A stretch of 64,000 nucleotides of DNA. Source: Daejeonia sp002484105. Its GTDB lineage: Bacteria > Bacteroidota > Bacteroidia > Flavobacteriales > Weeksellaceae. The notes under the pieces were generated by a model, which was given only the letters and a program-made list of their open reading frames with translations, was not told the origin of the DNA and searched no databases. This document shows positions 1 to 7,317 of the stretch, in pieces. The stretch's first letter is position 1. Each line of letters opens with the position of its first letter. A program made the position numbers and the translations under genes. The stretch is taken from the NCBI RefSeq assembly GCF_051175565.1, contig NZ_CP195105.1, forward strand, positions 1,798,001 through 1,862,000. The letters run 5' to 3'.

Positions 1-804
1 ACTTTTTGAAAAACTTTCCTGAATTTTGATATAGTCACTTTCCGAAGTCAGCAATTTCTCGTGCAGATCGATGGTATTGAGAAACATCATCATCAGCAGA
101 CGGCTCGTTGTCGTCGCTTCCTGGATAATGGTACGCGTGCGGAATACTGTTTCTCTTGTGTTTTCCTGCAGGTTTTTTATAGCAATCTGATGTGTAAGAA
201 GCTGCCCCAGAAGTTTGTCAAAATCAGGATTCGGAAGGTAAAAACGTGCTTTGATTTTAAGAAATTCTGACAGTTCAAGATAGTTTTCGCCAATCATCTG
301 CGAAGCAAGTTTGTATGGCTGCAGTGAGTGTATCAGCAGGAAAACAAAGATAAACCAGAGGCTTCCGGCAGTGAAGGTGAGCAGACTTCTGACGATATCA
401 TGCCCCACGAGTGGGCTTCCGATAAAAATCGACATGACAATCAGTGACATCACACCGACAGAATTAAGGCGATTGCCGTAAACACCCAGCATGGTAAGTC
501 CCATTCCCAGAACCAGTATCGTCGGGAAAACCAACGCCGGAATATTCTTGGCTAATGCTGCAGTAAGGGCTACTAAGAAAAAAGAAATCATCGCCAGGAT
601 GAGTGAATTTCTTCTTCGGATAAAAGGGCCTGGCTGGTCCGTAACTCCCATGAATACAGCCGCCAGAGGAAAAAGAAAATAGCTGCGCAGCAGTCCGAAA
701 TGTGCCAGGATCACCGCCGGCAGAACGCCCGCAACGGTAATTCTGATGCCAAAATGTATGTACTGGCTGGTAACAAATTTTTGTAATTCGGCGCGATACC
801 CCAT
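1..804 (-). CDS. FUSC/YccS-like membrane protein (N-terminal part, runs off the window)
   Basis: The frame is open from an ATG at 804 to the window edge (268 codons) and its 3' end lies outside. The translation begins MGYRAELQKF and has about five hydrophobic segments: residues about 14-45 (with LPAVILAHFGLL), then SLILAMISFFLVAL, PALVFPTILVLGMGL, MSLIVMSIFIG and LWFIFVFLLIHSL. A charged cytoplasmic-looking stretch follows (about 180-268). This pattern fits the N-terminal module of the FUSC/YccS family of presumed aromatic-acid or fusaric-acid exporters in the inner membrane. A TAG lies in frame five codons upstream of the ATG, which supports this start. It is the last minus-strand gene after the amide-ligase cluster, 76 bp behind it, so it could be co-transcribed and export a product; that is inference. 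Family fairly sure, substrate unknown. Confidence 0.72.
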   Translation of the reverse strand, partial: MGYRAELQKFVTSQYIHFGIRITVAGVLPAVILAHFGLLRSYFLFPLAAVFMGVTDQPGPFIRRRNSLILAMISFFLVALTAALAKNIPALVFPTILVLGMGLTMLGVYGNRLNSVGVMSLIVMSIFIGSPLVGHDIVRSLLTFTAGSLWFIFVFLLIHSLQPYKLASQMIGENYLELSEFLKIKARFYLPNPDFDKLLGQLLTHQIAIKNLQENTRETVFRTRTIIQEATTTSRLLMMMFLNTIDLHEKLLTSESDYIKIQESFSKS

Positions 805-880
805 ACGGCAAAGGTAAGTCTAAAAATATTGCTGCCCAAAGAGATTTGTCAGCTGCAAAAACGGTAGTTTTTTTCAGGCG

Positions 881-2104
881 TCAGGCAAAAAATGCCATTG
901 AGCTTCCGATCCAGATGGCATCTTTTTTATTGAAATCCACGTTGGCCATATCCACTTTTGTCATGCGGACCAGGTTGCCCATCAGTTCTGGTAGTGCATC
1001 TCCGTCTTTCCAGAGATACATCATACGGATTTCTGCTTTTGAAAAATCTCCGTTGATATCCCTGAATACCGGTGCATATTGCACTTTGCGCTGCATGATG
1101 AAGTTTTCAGGATCCGGAATCTGCTCAATTATTTCTTGTGTAGGATGCAGATTGACACCGCTTCCGGCAAATGAAAACAAAGGCTTCAGAACAAAATCTT
1201 CTGGATTTTCGTCCTTCGGGAAATTTTTCAGGAAATAGCTTTTCGGGATATATGTATGTTGGAGTTCAGGGAGGATATATTTGGATATTTTGAAAAACCA
1301 GTTGGGATGCGTTACCCATTTTACCTCCAGCTCTTCCCGGAAATCGAAGGCGGGTTTCAGGTTGGGAATACGGTGCAGTTCGTCAAATATCACTCTGTTG
1401 TAGATACGGTGTACAGGGATTTTCCTGCCATCAAGTTCATAGAACAGTTTCCTGCCTTCGCGGATGATTTGGGTCAGACAAACCGTTTTGATACCCAGAT
1501 ATTTTTCGGTAAAAGCAAAGTCGATGTTGGTTTTCTGTTGTTCGGGATAGATTTCCAGAAGGATGACATTTTCCGGATTTTCGTCGCCTGTAATCACGTC
1601 TCTCAGTTTCTGGATATAGGCTTCTTTCGGGAGCGTAGTCTTCAGTGAAGCCGTGAACGGAAAAATTTCGTTAACGGTTTCTTCATACGCATACTGAAAC
1701 GCATACAGAGAAGGAAATCCCTGCAGTTCAATCAGCTGAGGGACGATCTGCCCTCTGTCATTTCTGCAGATTCCAAAATCAATACATAGAAAATTGGGGT
1801 GGTCGGTGTCTCCGGGGACCACGCTGTCGGCAGGTATTGCTTTGCGAAGCTGTTCCTGAGGTATTTCAAGTATCTGCTTTACAATGCTGTTGCAGGCGTC
1901 CGTAAGTTGGTTTTTGAATTCTGAATATAGAAAAACGGGACTTTCTGAAATTCTGAACAATGCCGGAGTACCGGCTTTTTCTTTCAATTGTTCTTTCAGC
2001 TGTTCGTACCGTGTTTCAGAAAAACTGCGGTTGAATTCATCTCTGTATTCCGGAATCATAGTTTTTAATATTTTGTTGGGTAGCTCAGCAAAGGCTGATT
2101 TCAT
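881..2104 (-). CDS. ATP-grasp-like ligase, glutathionylspermidine-synthase-like (putative)
   Basis: A soluble 407-residue protein without signal peptide or membrane segment. Near residue 305 it reads FVLKPLFSFAGSGVNL, the Lys-Pro plus Gly/Ser-rich loop used by ATP-grasp enzymes. It ends with acidic metal-ligand-like positions (KAEIRMMYLW, then NLVRMTKVDMANVDFNKKD), a layout like glutathionylspermidine synthases and circularly permuted ATP-grasp ligases. Such enzymes activate a carboxylate with ATP and join it to an amine. Its ATG lies inside the 3' end of the upstream amidotransferase gene (20 bp overlap), so the two are probably translationally coupled. It is the last ligase of the cluster. 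The ATP-grasp assignment is from motif reading and is moderately sure; substrate unknown. Confidence 0.7.
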   Translation of the reverse strand: MKSAFAELPNKILKTMIPEYRDEFNRSFSETRYEQLKEQLKEKAGTPALFRISESPVFLYSEFKNQLTDACNSIVKQILEIPQEQLRKAIPADSVVPGDTDHPNFLCIDFGICRNDRGQIVPQLIELQGFPSLYAFQYAYEETVNEIFPFTASLKTTLPKEAYIQKLRDVITGDENPENVILLEIYPEQQKTNIDFAFTEKYLGIKTVCLTQIIREGRKLFYELDGRKIPVHRIYNRVIFDELHRIPNLKPAFDFREELEVKWVTHPNWFFKISKYILPELQHTYIPKSYFLKNFPKDENPEDFVLKPLFSFAGSGVNLHPTQEIIEQIPDPENFIMQRKVQYAPVFRDINGDFSKAEIRMMYLWKDGDALPELMGNLVRMTKVDMANVDFNKKDAIWIGSSMAFFA

Positions 2105-2918
2105 TTTTCAGAATGCGCTGTGCTGCATGGTTCAGGAAACGTGGCAGAATCTGCGACTGCGTCAGGACAATTTTGTCAGGATCATCCATGCGGTCTACGG
2201 TTTCCAGATATTTTTCCATTCCGAAATTTTCAATCATTGCTTCTTTATTTTTGGTGTCCTTCAGGTTTTCCATCATTCCTTCGGGATCTGCTTCCGGATG
2301 AAACTGTGTGCCGAAGATTTCTTCCGAAAAACGAATCGCCATAACGGCCCTTTCGAGGTGAATGTGCGGGCGGACTTTTTCTTTGGCGACGATTTTCATT
2401 CCGAGTTTTTGCATCCTTTCGTCATCAGGCTCAATAAACTGAAAAGCTCGGGAATCTACTGCATAGAAAGGATCGGGAAGGTTCTGGAATAAAAATTCCT
2501 TTTTTCCGTCTTCTGTTTTGTGGATTGGCATTACGCCGAAAGAATAGGATTTTCTTTTGCAGATATTGCCGAGTTTCCAGTAGATACCCGCCAGCTGGAA
2601 GGAATGGCAGATCAGGAAGAGGAATTTTTTGTCTTTATTATGAAGGTTGTGGTTCCAGATATTGTCCAGAAAATCTGCATAGCGCTGTTCCCAGGCGTAG
2701 CCCCCGCGGTGCGGCGTTCCCGGTCCGCCGGAAGAAATGAAAATGTCAAAATCATGAAAGTCCGGCATTTCGTTTTTGTAGCGTACATCGAAGCATGTGA
2801 TGTCCACGTCAAAATCTGCCTTATTTCTGAAGACTTCTGATATTTCAAGGATGTTTTTCATTCCCTGATTGATGTGGTTGTTGTTCATGTCCAGCAGCGC
2901 TAATCTTATCTTGCCCAT
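2085..2918 (-). CDS. Class I glutamine amidotransferase domain protein
   Basis: A 277-residue soluble protein with the full class I GATase triad layout: an oxyanion-type loop SGGPGTP (residues 63-69), a nucleophile elbow LICHSFQLA with Cys104, and GTQFHPEAD with His207 and Glu209. Such domains hydrolyse glutamine and pass ammonia to a partner synthetase. This one has about 60 extra C-terminal residues and no synthetase domain of its own, so a partner must act with it. The overlapping downstream ATP-grasp-like protein (881-2104) and the upstream GCS2-type ligase (2986-4101) are obvious candidates. A TAAATTTG box on the minus strand at 2963-2970 could give it its own promoter. Family call is firm; donor role within the cluster is inference, and some members of this superfamily are peptidases instead. 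Confidence 0.88.
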   Translation of the reverse strand: MGKIRLALLDMNNNHINQGMKNILEISEVFRNKADFDVDITCFDVRYKNEMPDFHDFDIFISSGGPGTPHRGGYAWEQRYADFLDNIWNHNLHNKDKKFLFLICHSFQLAGIYWKLGNICKRKSYSFGVMPIHKTEDGKKEFLFQNLPDPFYAVDSRAFQFIEPDDERMQKLGMKIVAKEKVRPHIHLERAVMAIRFSEEIFGTQFHPEADPEGMMENLKDTKNKEAMIENFGMEKYLETVDRMDDPDKIVLTQSQILPRFLNHAAQRILKNEISLC

Positions 2919-2962
2919 CTTGGTTCTTTTTCTTCTTTTAATTTTTGGTTAAAAATGATTTG

Positions 2963-2970
2963 CAAATTTA
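2963..2970 (-). promoter_or_regulatory. Possible -7 box before the amidotransferase gene
   Basis: On the minus strand this reads TAAATTTG, an exact match to the Bacteroidetes TAnnTTTG element, about 45 bp before the ATG at 2918. I see no clear TTG at the -33 position, so it is a weak internal-promoter candidate. Confidence 0.35.
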
Positions 2971-2985
2971 CGAAAATCACAGCCG

Positions 2986-4101
2986 TCAGTCAGTAATGTG
3001 ATGGGTGATGCCGTATTCTGTTTCAGAAATCATATAATCTACCACTTTTCTCAGGTCGCCGGTTTCTTCGTAGATTTTCAGTTGACGGTCGGCACCGGTT
3101 CCCCTGCGCATAATTTCCCAGGCGTAGTTCACTTCATTTCTGCAGCCAAGTTCATCTACGACATCATCAATAAATTCCAGCAGTTCTTCCAGCAGGTTTT
3201 CAAAGGGGACGCAGGCTTCTTTTCCGAAATCGATAAGTTCTGCATGGATGCCGTCTTTACCTGCACGCCATTTGTTTTCGTTCAGCACAATTCTGCGGTA
3301 CTGCCGGAAGGTGAGGTTGTGCCGGTGGAGTTTGTAGATTTTTGCCGTCAAAGCCTGCATAATGGCAGCAAGGCATACGGTTTCGTCAACGCGGAGCGGC
3401 ATGTCGCAGATGCGGAATTCTATCGTGGGGTAGAAAGGGTGCACCCGCAGATCCCACCATATTTTTTTGGCATTGTCAATGGTGTGGGTTTTAATCATGA
3501 GATTGACGTAGGCATCAAATTCGGCGACACTACTGAAATAACTCGGGATGCCGGTACGCGGGAATTTTACAAAAACCTCCTGACGGTAGGATTTGAATCC
3601 TGTATTTCTGCCGAGCCAGAACGGCGAATTGGTGCTCAGTGCAAAAATATGGGGTAGAAAATAACGCATAACATTCTGGATTTTCATGCCTTCTTCACGA
3701 TCCGGGATTCCCACATGTACATGAAGTCCGAAAATAAGGTTTTCGCGTGCTACATCACCCATGTCGCCAACGATTTTGTCGTAACGATCGTGTTTTGTGA
3801 TGGTATTGTCCTGCCATCTGGAAAACGGATGTGTGCCGCCACCCGAAACGCGAAGTTCCTGTTCGTGAGCAGTGGTAATCAAGCGTTTCCTCAGCGAGTA
3901 CAGTTCGTTTCTTACTTCCTGGATGTTGTTGCATATTCCGGTTTCCATTTCCACAACTGATTCGTGCATTTCATGTTTCAGATGTTCGCTCAGGGTGGCT
4001 TTTCCTCCTTCGATAATTTTTGAGACATGCGAAATCAGATCGCGGGAGTTCACGTCAATAATCTGATATTCTTCTTCTACGCCAAGAGTGAATGTATGCA
4101 T
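2986..4101 (-). CDS. Carboxylate-amine ligase, GCS2/YbdK family
   Basis: The 371-residue protein starting MHTFTLGVEEEYQ belongs to the glutamate-cysteine ligase type 2 (YbdK, COG2170) family, which uses a glutamine-synthetase-like fold to form an amide bond between a carboxylate and an amine with ATP. Visible motifs are GVEEEYQ (7-13), the acidic HEMHESVVEMETG near 45-57, GGGTHPF (87-93), FGLHVHVG, and EFRICDMPLRVDE in the C-terminal half. The open frame extends 47 codons further upstream, but that extension reads like the shadow of the preceding gene; the ATG at 4101 matches the family start and leaves 29 bp after the upstream ATP-grasp gene. In this cluster it is one of four ligase-type enzymes. 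True substrates are unknown; activity with glutamate and cysteine is known for only some family members. Confidence 0.9.
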   Translation of the reverse strand: MHTFTLGVEEEYQIIDVNSRDLISHVSKIIEGGKATLSEHLKHEMHESVVEMETGICNNIQEVRNELYSLRKRLITTAHEQELRVSGGGTHPFSRWQDNTITKHDRYDKIVGDMGDVARENLIFGLHVHVGIPDREEGMKIQNVMRYFLPHIFALSTNSPFWLGRNTGFKSYRQEVFVKFPRTGIPSYFSSVAEFDAYVNLMIKTHTIDNAKKIWWDLRVHPFYPTIEFRICDMPLRVDETVCLAAIMQALTAKIYKLHRHNLTFRQYRRIVLNENKWRAGKDGIHAELIDFGKEACVPFENLLEELLEFIDDVVDELGCRNEVNYAWEIMRRGTGADRQLKIYEETGDLRKVVDYMISETEYGITHHITD

Positions 4102-4130
4102 AGCCTTTGTGTTTTTGGGTGTTGGCAGAT

Positions 4131-5084
4131 TTATTTTACAATGGAGTCTTTTACAAAGCTTCCCCAGGAAATGTTTTGTTTGCCCGGTTTTTGTTTTTTC
4201 GCCATTTCGATGGCAAACTGTGCGGCGTGTTCCACAATCCATTTGAAGTTTTCTTCACCCACCGAGTTGATATCTGCATCCGGAGCGGGATTGCAGAAGT
4301 CTATGGCGTATGGAATGCCGTCGCGAACTGCAAATTCCACCGTATTGAAATCATATCCTAAAGCCTGATTGATTTTCAGTGTATAATCCTTGATGGTTTC
4401 CAGAATTTTTTCCAGTTCTTTGCCGGAATATTTGGACTCGGTCACATAGCGCAGGTGATGTGGATTTCTCGGTTCGTATGGCATGATATGCACATGCTTT
4501 TTGCCGAGACAGTACACACGGTAATAGTCTTCAAAAATAATTTCTTCCTGAAGCATCATCACGAGCTGTCCGGTTTCGCCGAGTTTGTTCCACAGGTCTT
4601 CAGGATTTTCCACGCGGTAGACGTTTTTCCAGCCGCCACCTTCAAAGGGTTTCATATAAGCCGGAAATCCGATTTCTTCAAAGATGTGCTCCCAGTTCAT
4701 CATTTCCAGATTGCGGAACGATTTTTCGGTGGTGTCGTCCGGCCGTTCTTTGGAAGGCAGCAGAAAAGTTTTGGGCAGGGGAAGTCCCAGGTGGGTTACC
4801 AGGCAGTTGTTGAAGAATTTTTCGTCAGCACTCCACCAGAAAGGATTGTTGATGACGTATGTCCCATTCAGCGAAGCGTTTTTCAGATAAGCACGGTAGA
4901 AGGGTACATCCTGCGAAATCCGGTCGATGATGACGGAGTAGCCGTAATCTTTCCCTTGTTCAAGTTCGTTGATTTTTACGGGTTCGGCGGTATATTCGCC
5001 TTTTCCCAGTTCATTTACTTTTTCGATAAAGGCCCAGGGAAAAGTGTCTTCCATACCGAATAAAATTCCGATTTTTTTTGACAT
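4131..5084 (-). CDS. ATP-grasp ligase, RimK/D-Ala-D-Ala-ligase-like
   Basis: A soluble 317-residue ATP-grasp enzyme. The central Lys motif reads FPAYMKPFEGGGWKNVYRV, followed by the ATP-contact strand MMLQEEIIFEDYYRVYCLGKK and the metal-binding end VEFAVRDGIPYAIDFCNPAPDADI (D and N of the DxCNP element). These enzymes form an acyl-phosphate and then an amide or peptide bond. I chose ATG 5084 (MSKKIGILFGMEDTFPW) over the upstream in-frame ATG at 5144: it begins directly with the first beta strand of the fold, and the 20 extra residues look non-coding. It precedes the GCS2-type ligase by 29 bp, suggesting a single transcript. Fold assignment strong, substrate unknown. Confidence 0.87.
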   Translation of the reverse strand: MSKKIGILFGMEDTFPWAFIEKVNELGKGEYTAEPVKINELEQGKDYGYSVIIDRISQDVPFYRAYLKNASLNGTYVINNPFWWSADEKFFNNCLVTHLGLPLPKTFLLPSKERPDDTTEKSFRNLEMMNWEHIFEEIGFPAYMKPFEGGGWKNVYRVENPEDLWNKLGETGQLVMMLQEEIIFEDYYRVYCLGKKHVHIMPYEPRNPHHLRYVTESKYSGKELEKILETIKDYTLKINQALGYDFNTVEFAVRDGIPYAIDFCNPAPDADINSVGEENFKWIVEHAAQFAIEMAKKQKPGKQNISWGSFVKDSIVK

Positions 5085-5199
5085 AATTTTATTGATTAAG
5101 TTGAAAATTGAAAATGAAGGTTGAATATGTGATTCAAAATCCAAGTTGTTGTTCTTTGTTTCTTATACGGTTTTCTGTTAAAGTGAAAAGTTGAAAAAA

Positions 5200-5213
5200 C
5201 AGATTAAAATCTG
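5200..5213 (-). terminator. Weak stem-loop with T run after the esterase gene
   Basis: Read on the minus strand, a short stem CAGAT...ATCTG (loop TTTA) is followed by TTTTTT. It lies just behind the stop codon of the esterase (5219-5932). The stem is only 5-6 bp, so it may reduce rather than end transcription into the next ligase gene 130 bp on. Confidence 0.3.
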
Positions 5214-5218
5214 CATTT

Positions 5219-5932
5219 TTATCCAAAAAATCTTCCCATAAATTTTGGGAAAACCATTCTCCACAAGGGCCAGTCGTGGCTGATCCATTTTCTTTCATCA
5301 TACCAGTAGTCAATGCCTTTTGCGGTAAGGATGGCAGCCATTTCCTTTGTGGGTTCCAGACAGATATCCTGATCGGAGGTGCTTAAAACAATATGCATGT
5401 GTCGGTATTTCCAGCCCTCATCATTGGGAACAAATTCGCGTGGACAATTAAAATATACCAGATCATCACTGTATCCGTGCATGAAATTCCGGATACTGAA
5501 CGCACCGGAAAGACAGAAAAGATGCGACACCAGATCCGGAAAACGGAAAGCCAGATTAGCGGCATGGTAGCCTCCAAAACTGGCTCCCGCAAGGGCTATT
5601 CTGTGTGTGCTGTGCATGCGTTGCAGGTATGGGATGTATTCATTTTTCATAAATTGTACCCATCTTTCGTAATTCCGGATACGGTCGGCAGGATGCAGGT
5701 TTTTGTCATAAAAACTCATTCCGTCAATCGTTTGGATGTTGTAGAGTTTTATTTTTCCTTCTTCCGTCAGCCAGCGGACGCTGTCATTCAGTCCAAAATC
5801 TCTGTTTTGTGTATACGATCCGTTGGAGGTTGGGAACATGATGACGGGATAGCCATAATGTCCGGTCACTTCAATGTTCAGGCTCATGCCAAGGATATGG
5901 GAGTAGTAGTCGGTATATTCTGTTCTGGGCAT
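5219..5932 (-). CDS. Esterase D-like alpha/beta hydrolase
   Basis: A 237-residue single-domain alpha/beta hydrolase of the esterase D/enterochelin-esterase type. The nucleophile elbow is GASFGG (Ser118), an acid candidate is in STSDQD (Asp187 or Asp189), and the histidine is in WISHDWPLW (His219). HYGYPVIMFPTSNG near residue 25 is the oxyanion-side strand. There is no signal peptide, so it should act in the cytoplasm. It lies between two ATP-grasp ligase genes (43 bp after 5976-7184), so a product-releasing or ester/thioester-cleaving step in the same pathway is plausible. Catalytic triad clear, substrate not predictable. Confidence 0.85.
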   Translation of the reverse strand: MPRTEYTDYYSHILGMSLNIEVTGHYGYPVIMFPTSNGSYTQNRDFGLNDSVRWLTEEGKIKLYNIQTIDGMSFYDKNLHPADRIRNYERWVQFMKNEYIPYLQRMHSTHRIALAGASFGGYHAANLAFRFPDLVSHLFCLSGAFSIRNFMHGYSDDLVYFNCPREFVPNDEGWKYRHMHIVLSTSDQDICLEPTKEMAAILTAKGIDYWYDERKWISHDWPLWRMVFPKFMGRFFG

Positions 5933-5975
5933 AATGGTGTCTTTTATCTTTAAAGTCCAGCTTGTTGGGAGTTCT

Positions 5976-7184
5976 TCATGCTGAAGGTTTTTCCTTTGGC
6001 GGGATAATGTTGAGGATATTTTCTGTTATTGTCGTTGCAGCTTCGTCAAGTTTTTTTAATATCAGTTCTTCGCTGTCAGATTTATAAATAATTCCTATAT
6101 GATTATCGATGGGAAGAAACCGGACGACTTGCGGGCATTCAAAAGGTAGGGTGTCAGGATGTTTTTCTTTAGCCAGGGCAATAATCAGTCCGGCGAAGAA
6201 GCCCGTAGGTTTTGCTGTATCATAAGGAAGCTGGCGGAGCAATGCATTTTCAAGTCTTGCCCATTCTCGCCAGAGATTGATCCCTGTAGCAGCCTCCACC
6301 ATGTCTGGGATGTGTGCGCCACCTACGCGGGATGAAGTTTCCAGGAAATAATATTTCCCGTCCTGGCCGCGGATATATTCGCTGTGTGTGGCACCGTTCA
6401 CGAGTCCAAAACCGGAAAGTACCTGACGGTTGATTTCCGACAGCGCGCTGGATTCTTCCGAATAACGGTTCAGGGTTCGGGTACGGAATACTCCGCCTTC
6501 ATGAGAAACCTTCATGGGGGGAGCAAGATATTTGGAGCAGCAGGTAAACACAATTTTATGGTTGTGAACGATGCAGTCTACATGATAAACATCGCCGGGC
6601 TTGAAACTTTCGAGCAGGAAAAGGTAGCGTTCTTCACCCAGCTGCCCGATGGCTTCCCAAAGTTCTTTTTCAGAATGAATTTTTATGATGCCGCTTGCGG
6701 AAGCTTCGGAACGTGGTTTCAATACCCACGGAGGCTGTACACGTGTGGCAAATTCATGCACGGCATCATTATTGAAAACAGGGGTAAACTCAGGAACGCT
6801 GATATCTTTGTCTCTTGCCTGCTGGCGCATTGCCAGTTTGTCGCGGAAATACCGGTGCGTCGTTTGTCCCATTCCCGGAATACGGAACGTCTCGCGGATG
6901 AGTGCTGCCTTTTCAACATCATAATCGTCCAGAGCAACTACGGCATCTGCTTTCCGTGTGGTAAGGAGATAGGCAAAACCTTTTACAAGATCATCAAGGT
7001 TCCATACATAAGGAGCTTTCTCGGGCATATAAAACACTTCGTCAATGGCGTGCCAGGGCCAGTTTTTTTCCTTCAGGTTTTCGGATGTGATGAGGATGAC
7101 TCTGTTGCCGAGTTTCTTCATCTCATCCATAAAATCATATCCTTTAAAATAGCACGAAATGCAGATAATGGTTTTCTCCTCCAT
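5976..7184 (-). CDS. ATP-grasp ligase, carbamoyl-phosphate-synthase-like
   Basis: A 402-residue soluble protein. The N-terminal half is Rossmann-like with a VVALDDYDVEKAA segment (about 84-96). The ATP-grasp core has PPWVLKPRSEASASGI, the loop FLLESFKPGDVYHVD and the metal site GKYYFLETSSRVGGAHI, the E..SR.GG arrangement of CarB/PurK-type ATP-grasp enzymes. A C-terminal region of about 80 residues resembles the extra domain of single-chain amino-acid ligases of this class. It should activate a carboxylate with ATP and couple it to an amine in the cytoplasm. A 133-bp AT-rich gap separates it from the aminopeptidase gene upstream, so it may head its own transcript. Second of three ATP-grasp genes in the cluster. 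Confidence 0.86.
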   Translation of the reverse strand: MEEKTIICISCYFKGYDFMDEMKKLGNRVILITSENLKEKNWPWHAIDEVFYMPEKAPYVWNLDDLVKGFAYLLTTRKADAVVALDDYDVEKAALIRETFRIPGMGQTTHRYFRDKLAMRQQARDKDISVPEFTPVFNNDAVHEFATRVQPPWVLKPRSEASASGIIKIHSEKELWEAIGQLGEERYLFLLESFKPGDVYHVDCIVHNHKIVFTCCSKYLAPPMKVSHEGGVFRTRTLNRYSEESSALSEINRQVLSGFGLVNGATHSEYIRGQDGKYYFLETSSRVGGAHIPDMVEAATGINLWREWARLENALLRQLPYDTAKPTGFFAGLIIALAKEKHPDTLPFECPQVVRFLPIDNHIGIIYKSDSEELILKKLDEAATTITENILNIIPPKEKPSA

Positions 7185-7317
7185 ATAATTAATTTCATAA
7201 ATTGTTAAAATATCAAAAAAGAATTATTTTTTTTATTGAATAATCAATAGTAAAAAATTTAATTATGTTATGATATGTAAAATTCAAATCAATTATACAG
7301 CGATTTTTTGAAATACC

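Noticed and set aside
464..811. Open frame on the minus strand at the left edge reading MPYGVSRRITK
   Set aside because: It is a shadow of the FUSC-type gene in another minus-strand frame; only the frame starting at ATG 804 has membrane-protein text and stays open to the window edge.
2986..4242. Longer form of the GCS2-type ligase starting at 4242
   Set aside because: The 47 extra residues overlap the 3' end of the upstream ATP-grasp gene, are Lys/Cys-rich without family likeness, and the family start MHTFTLGVEEEYQ lies at 4101.
6384..7208. 274-codon plus-strand open frame opposite the CarB-like ATP-grasp gene
   Set aside because: Shadow frame; residue composition (many Phe, Cys, His) is that of antisense codons.
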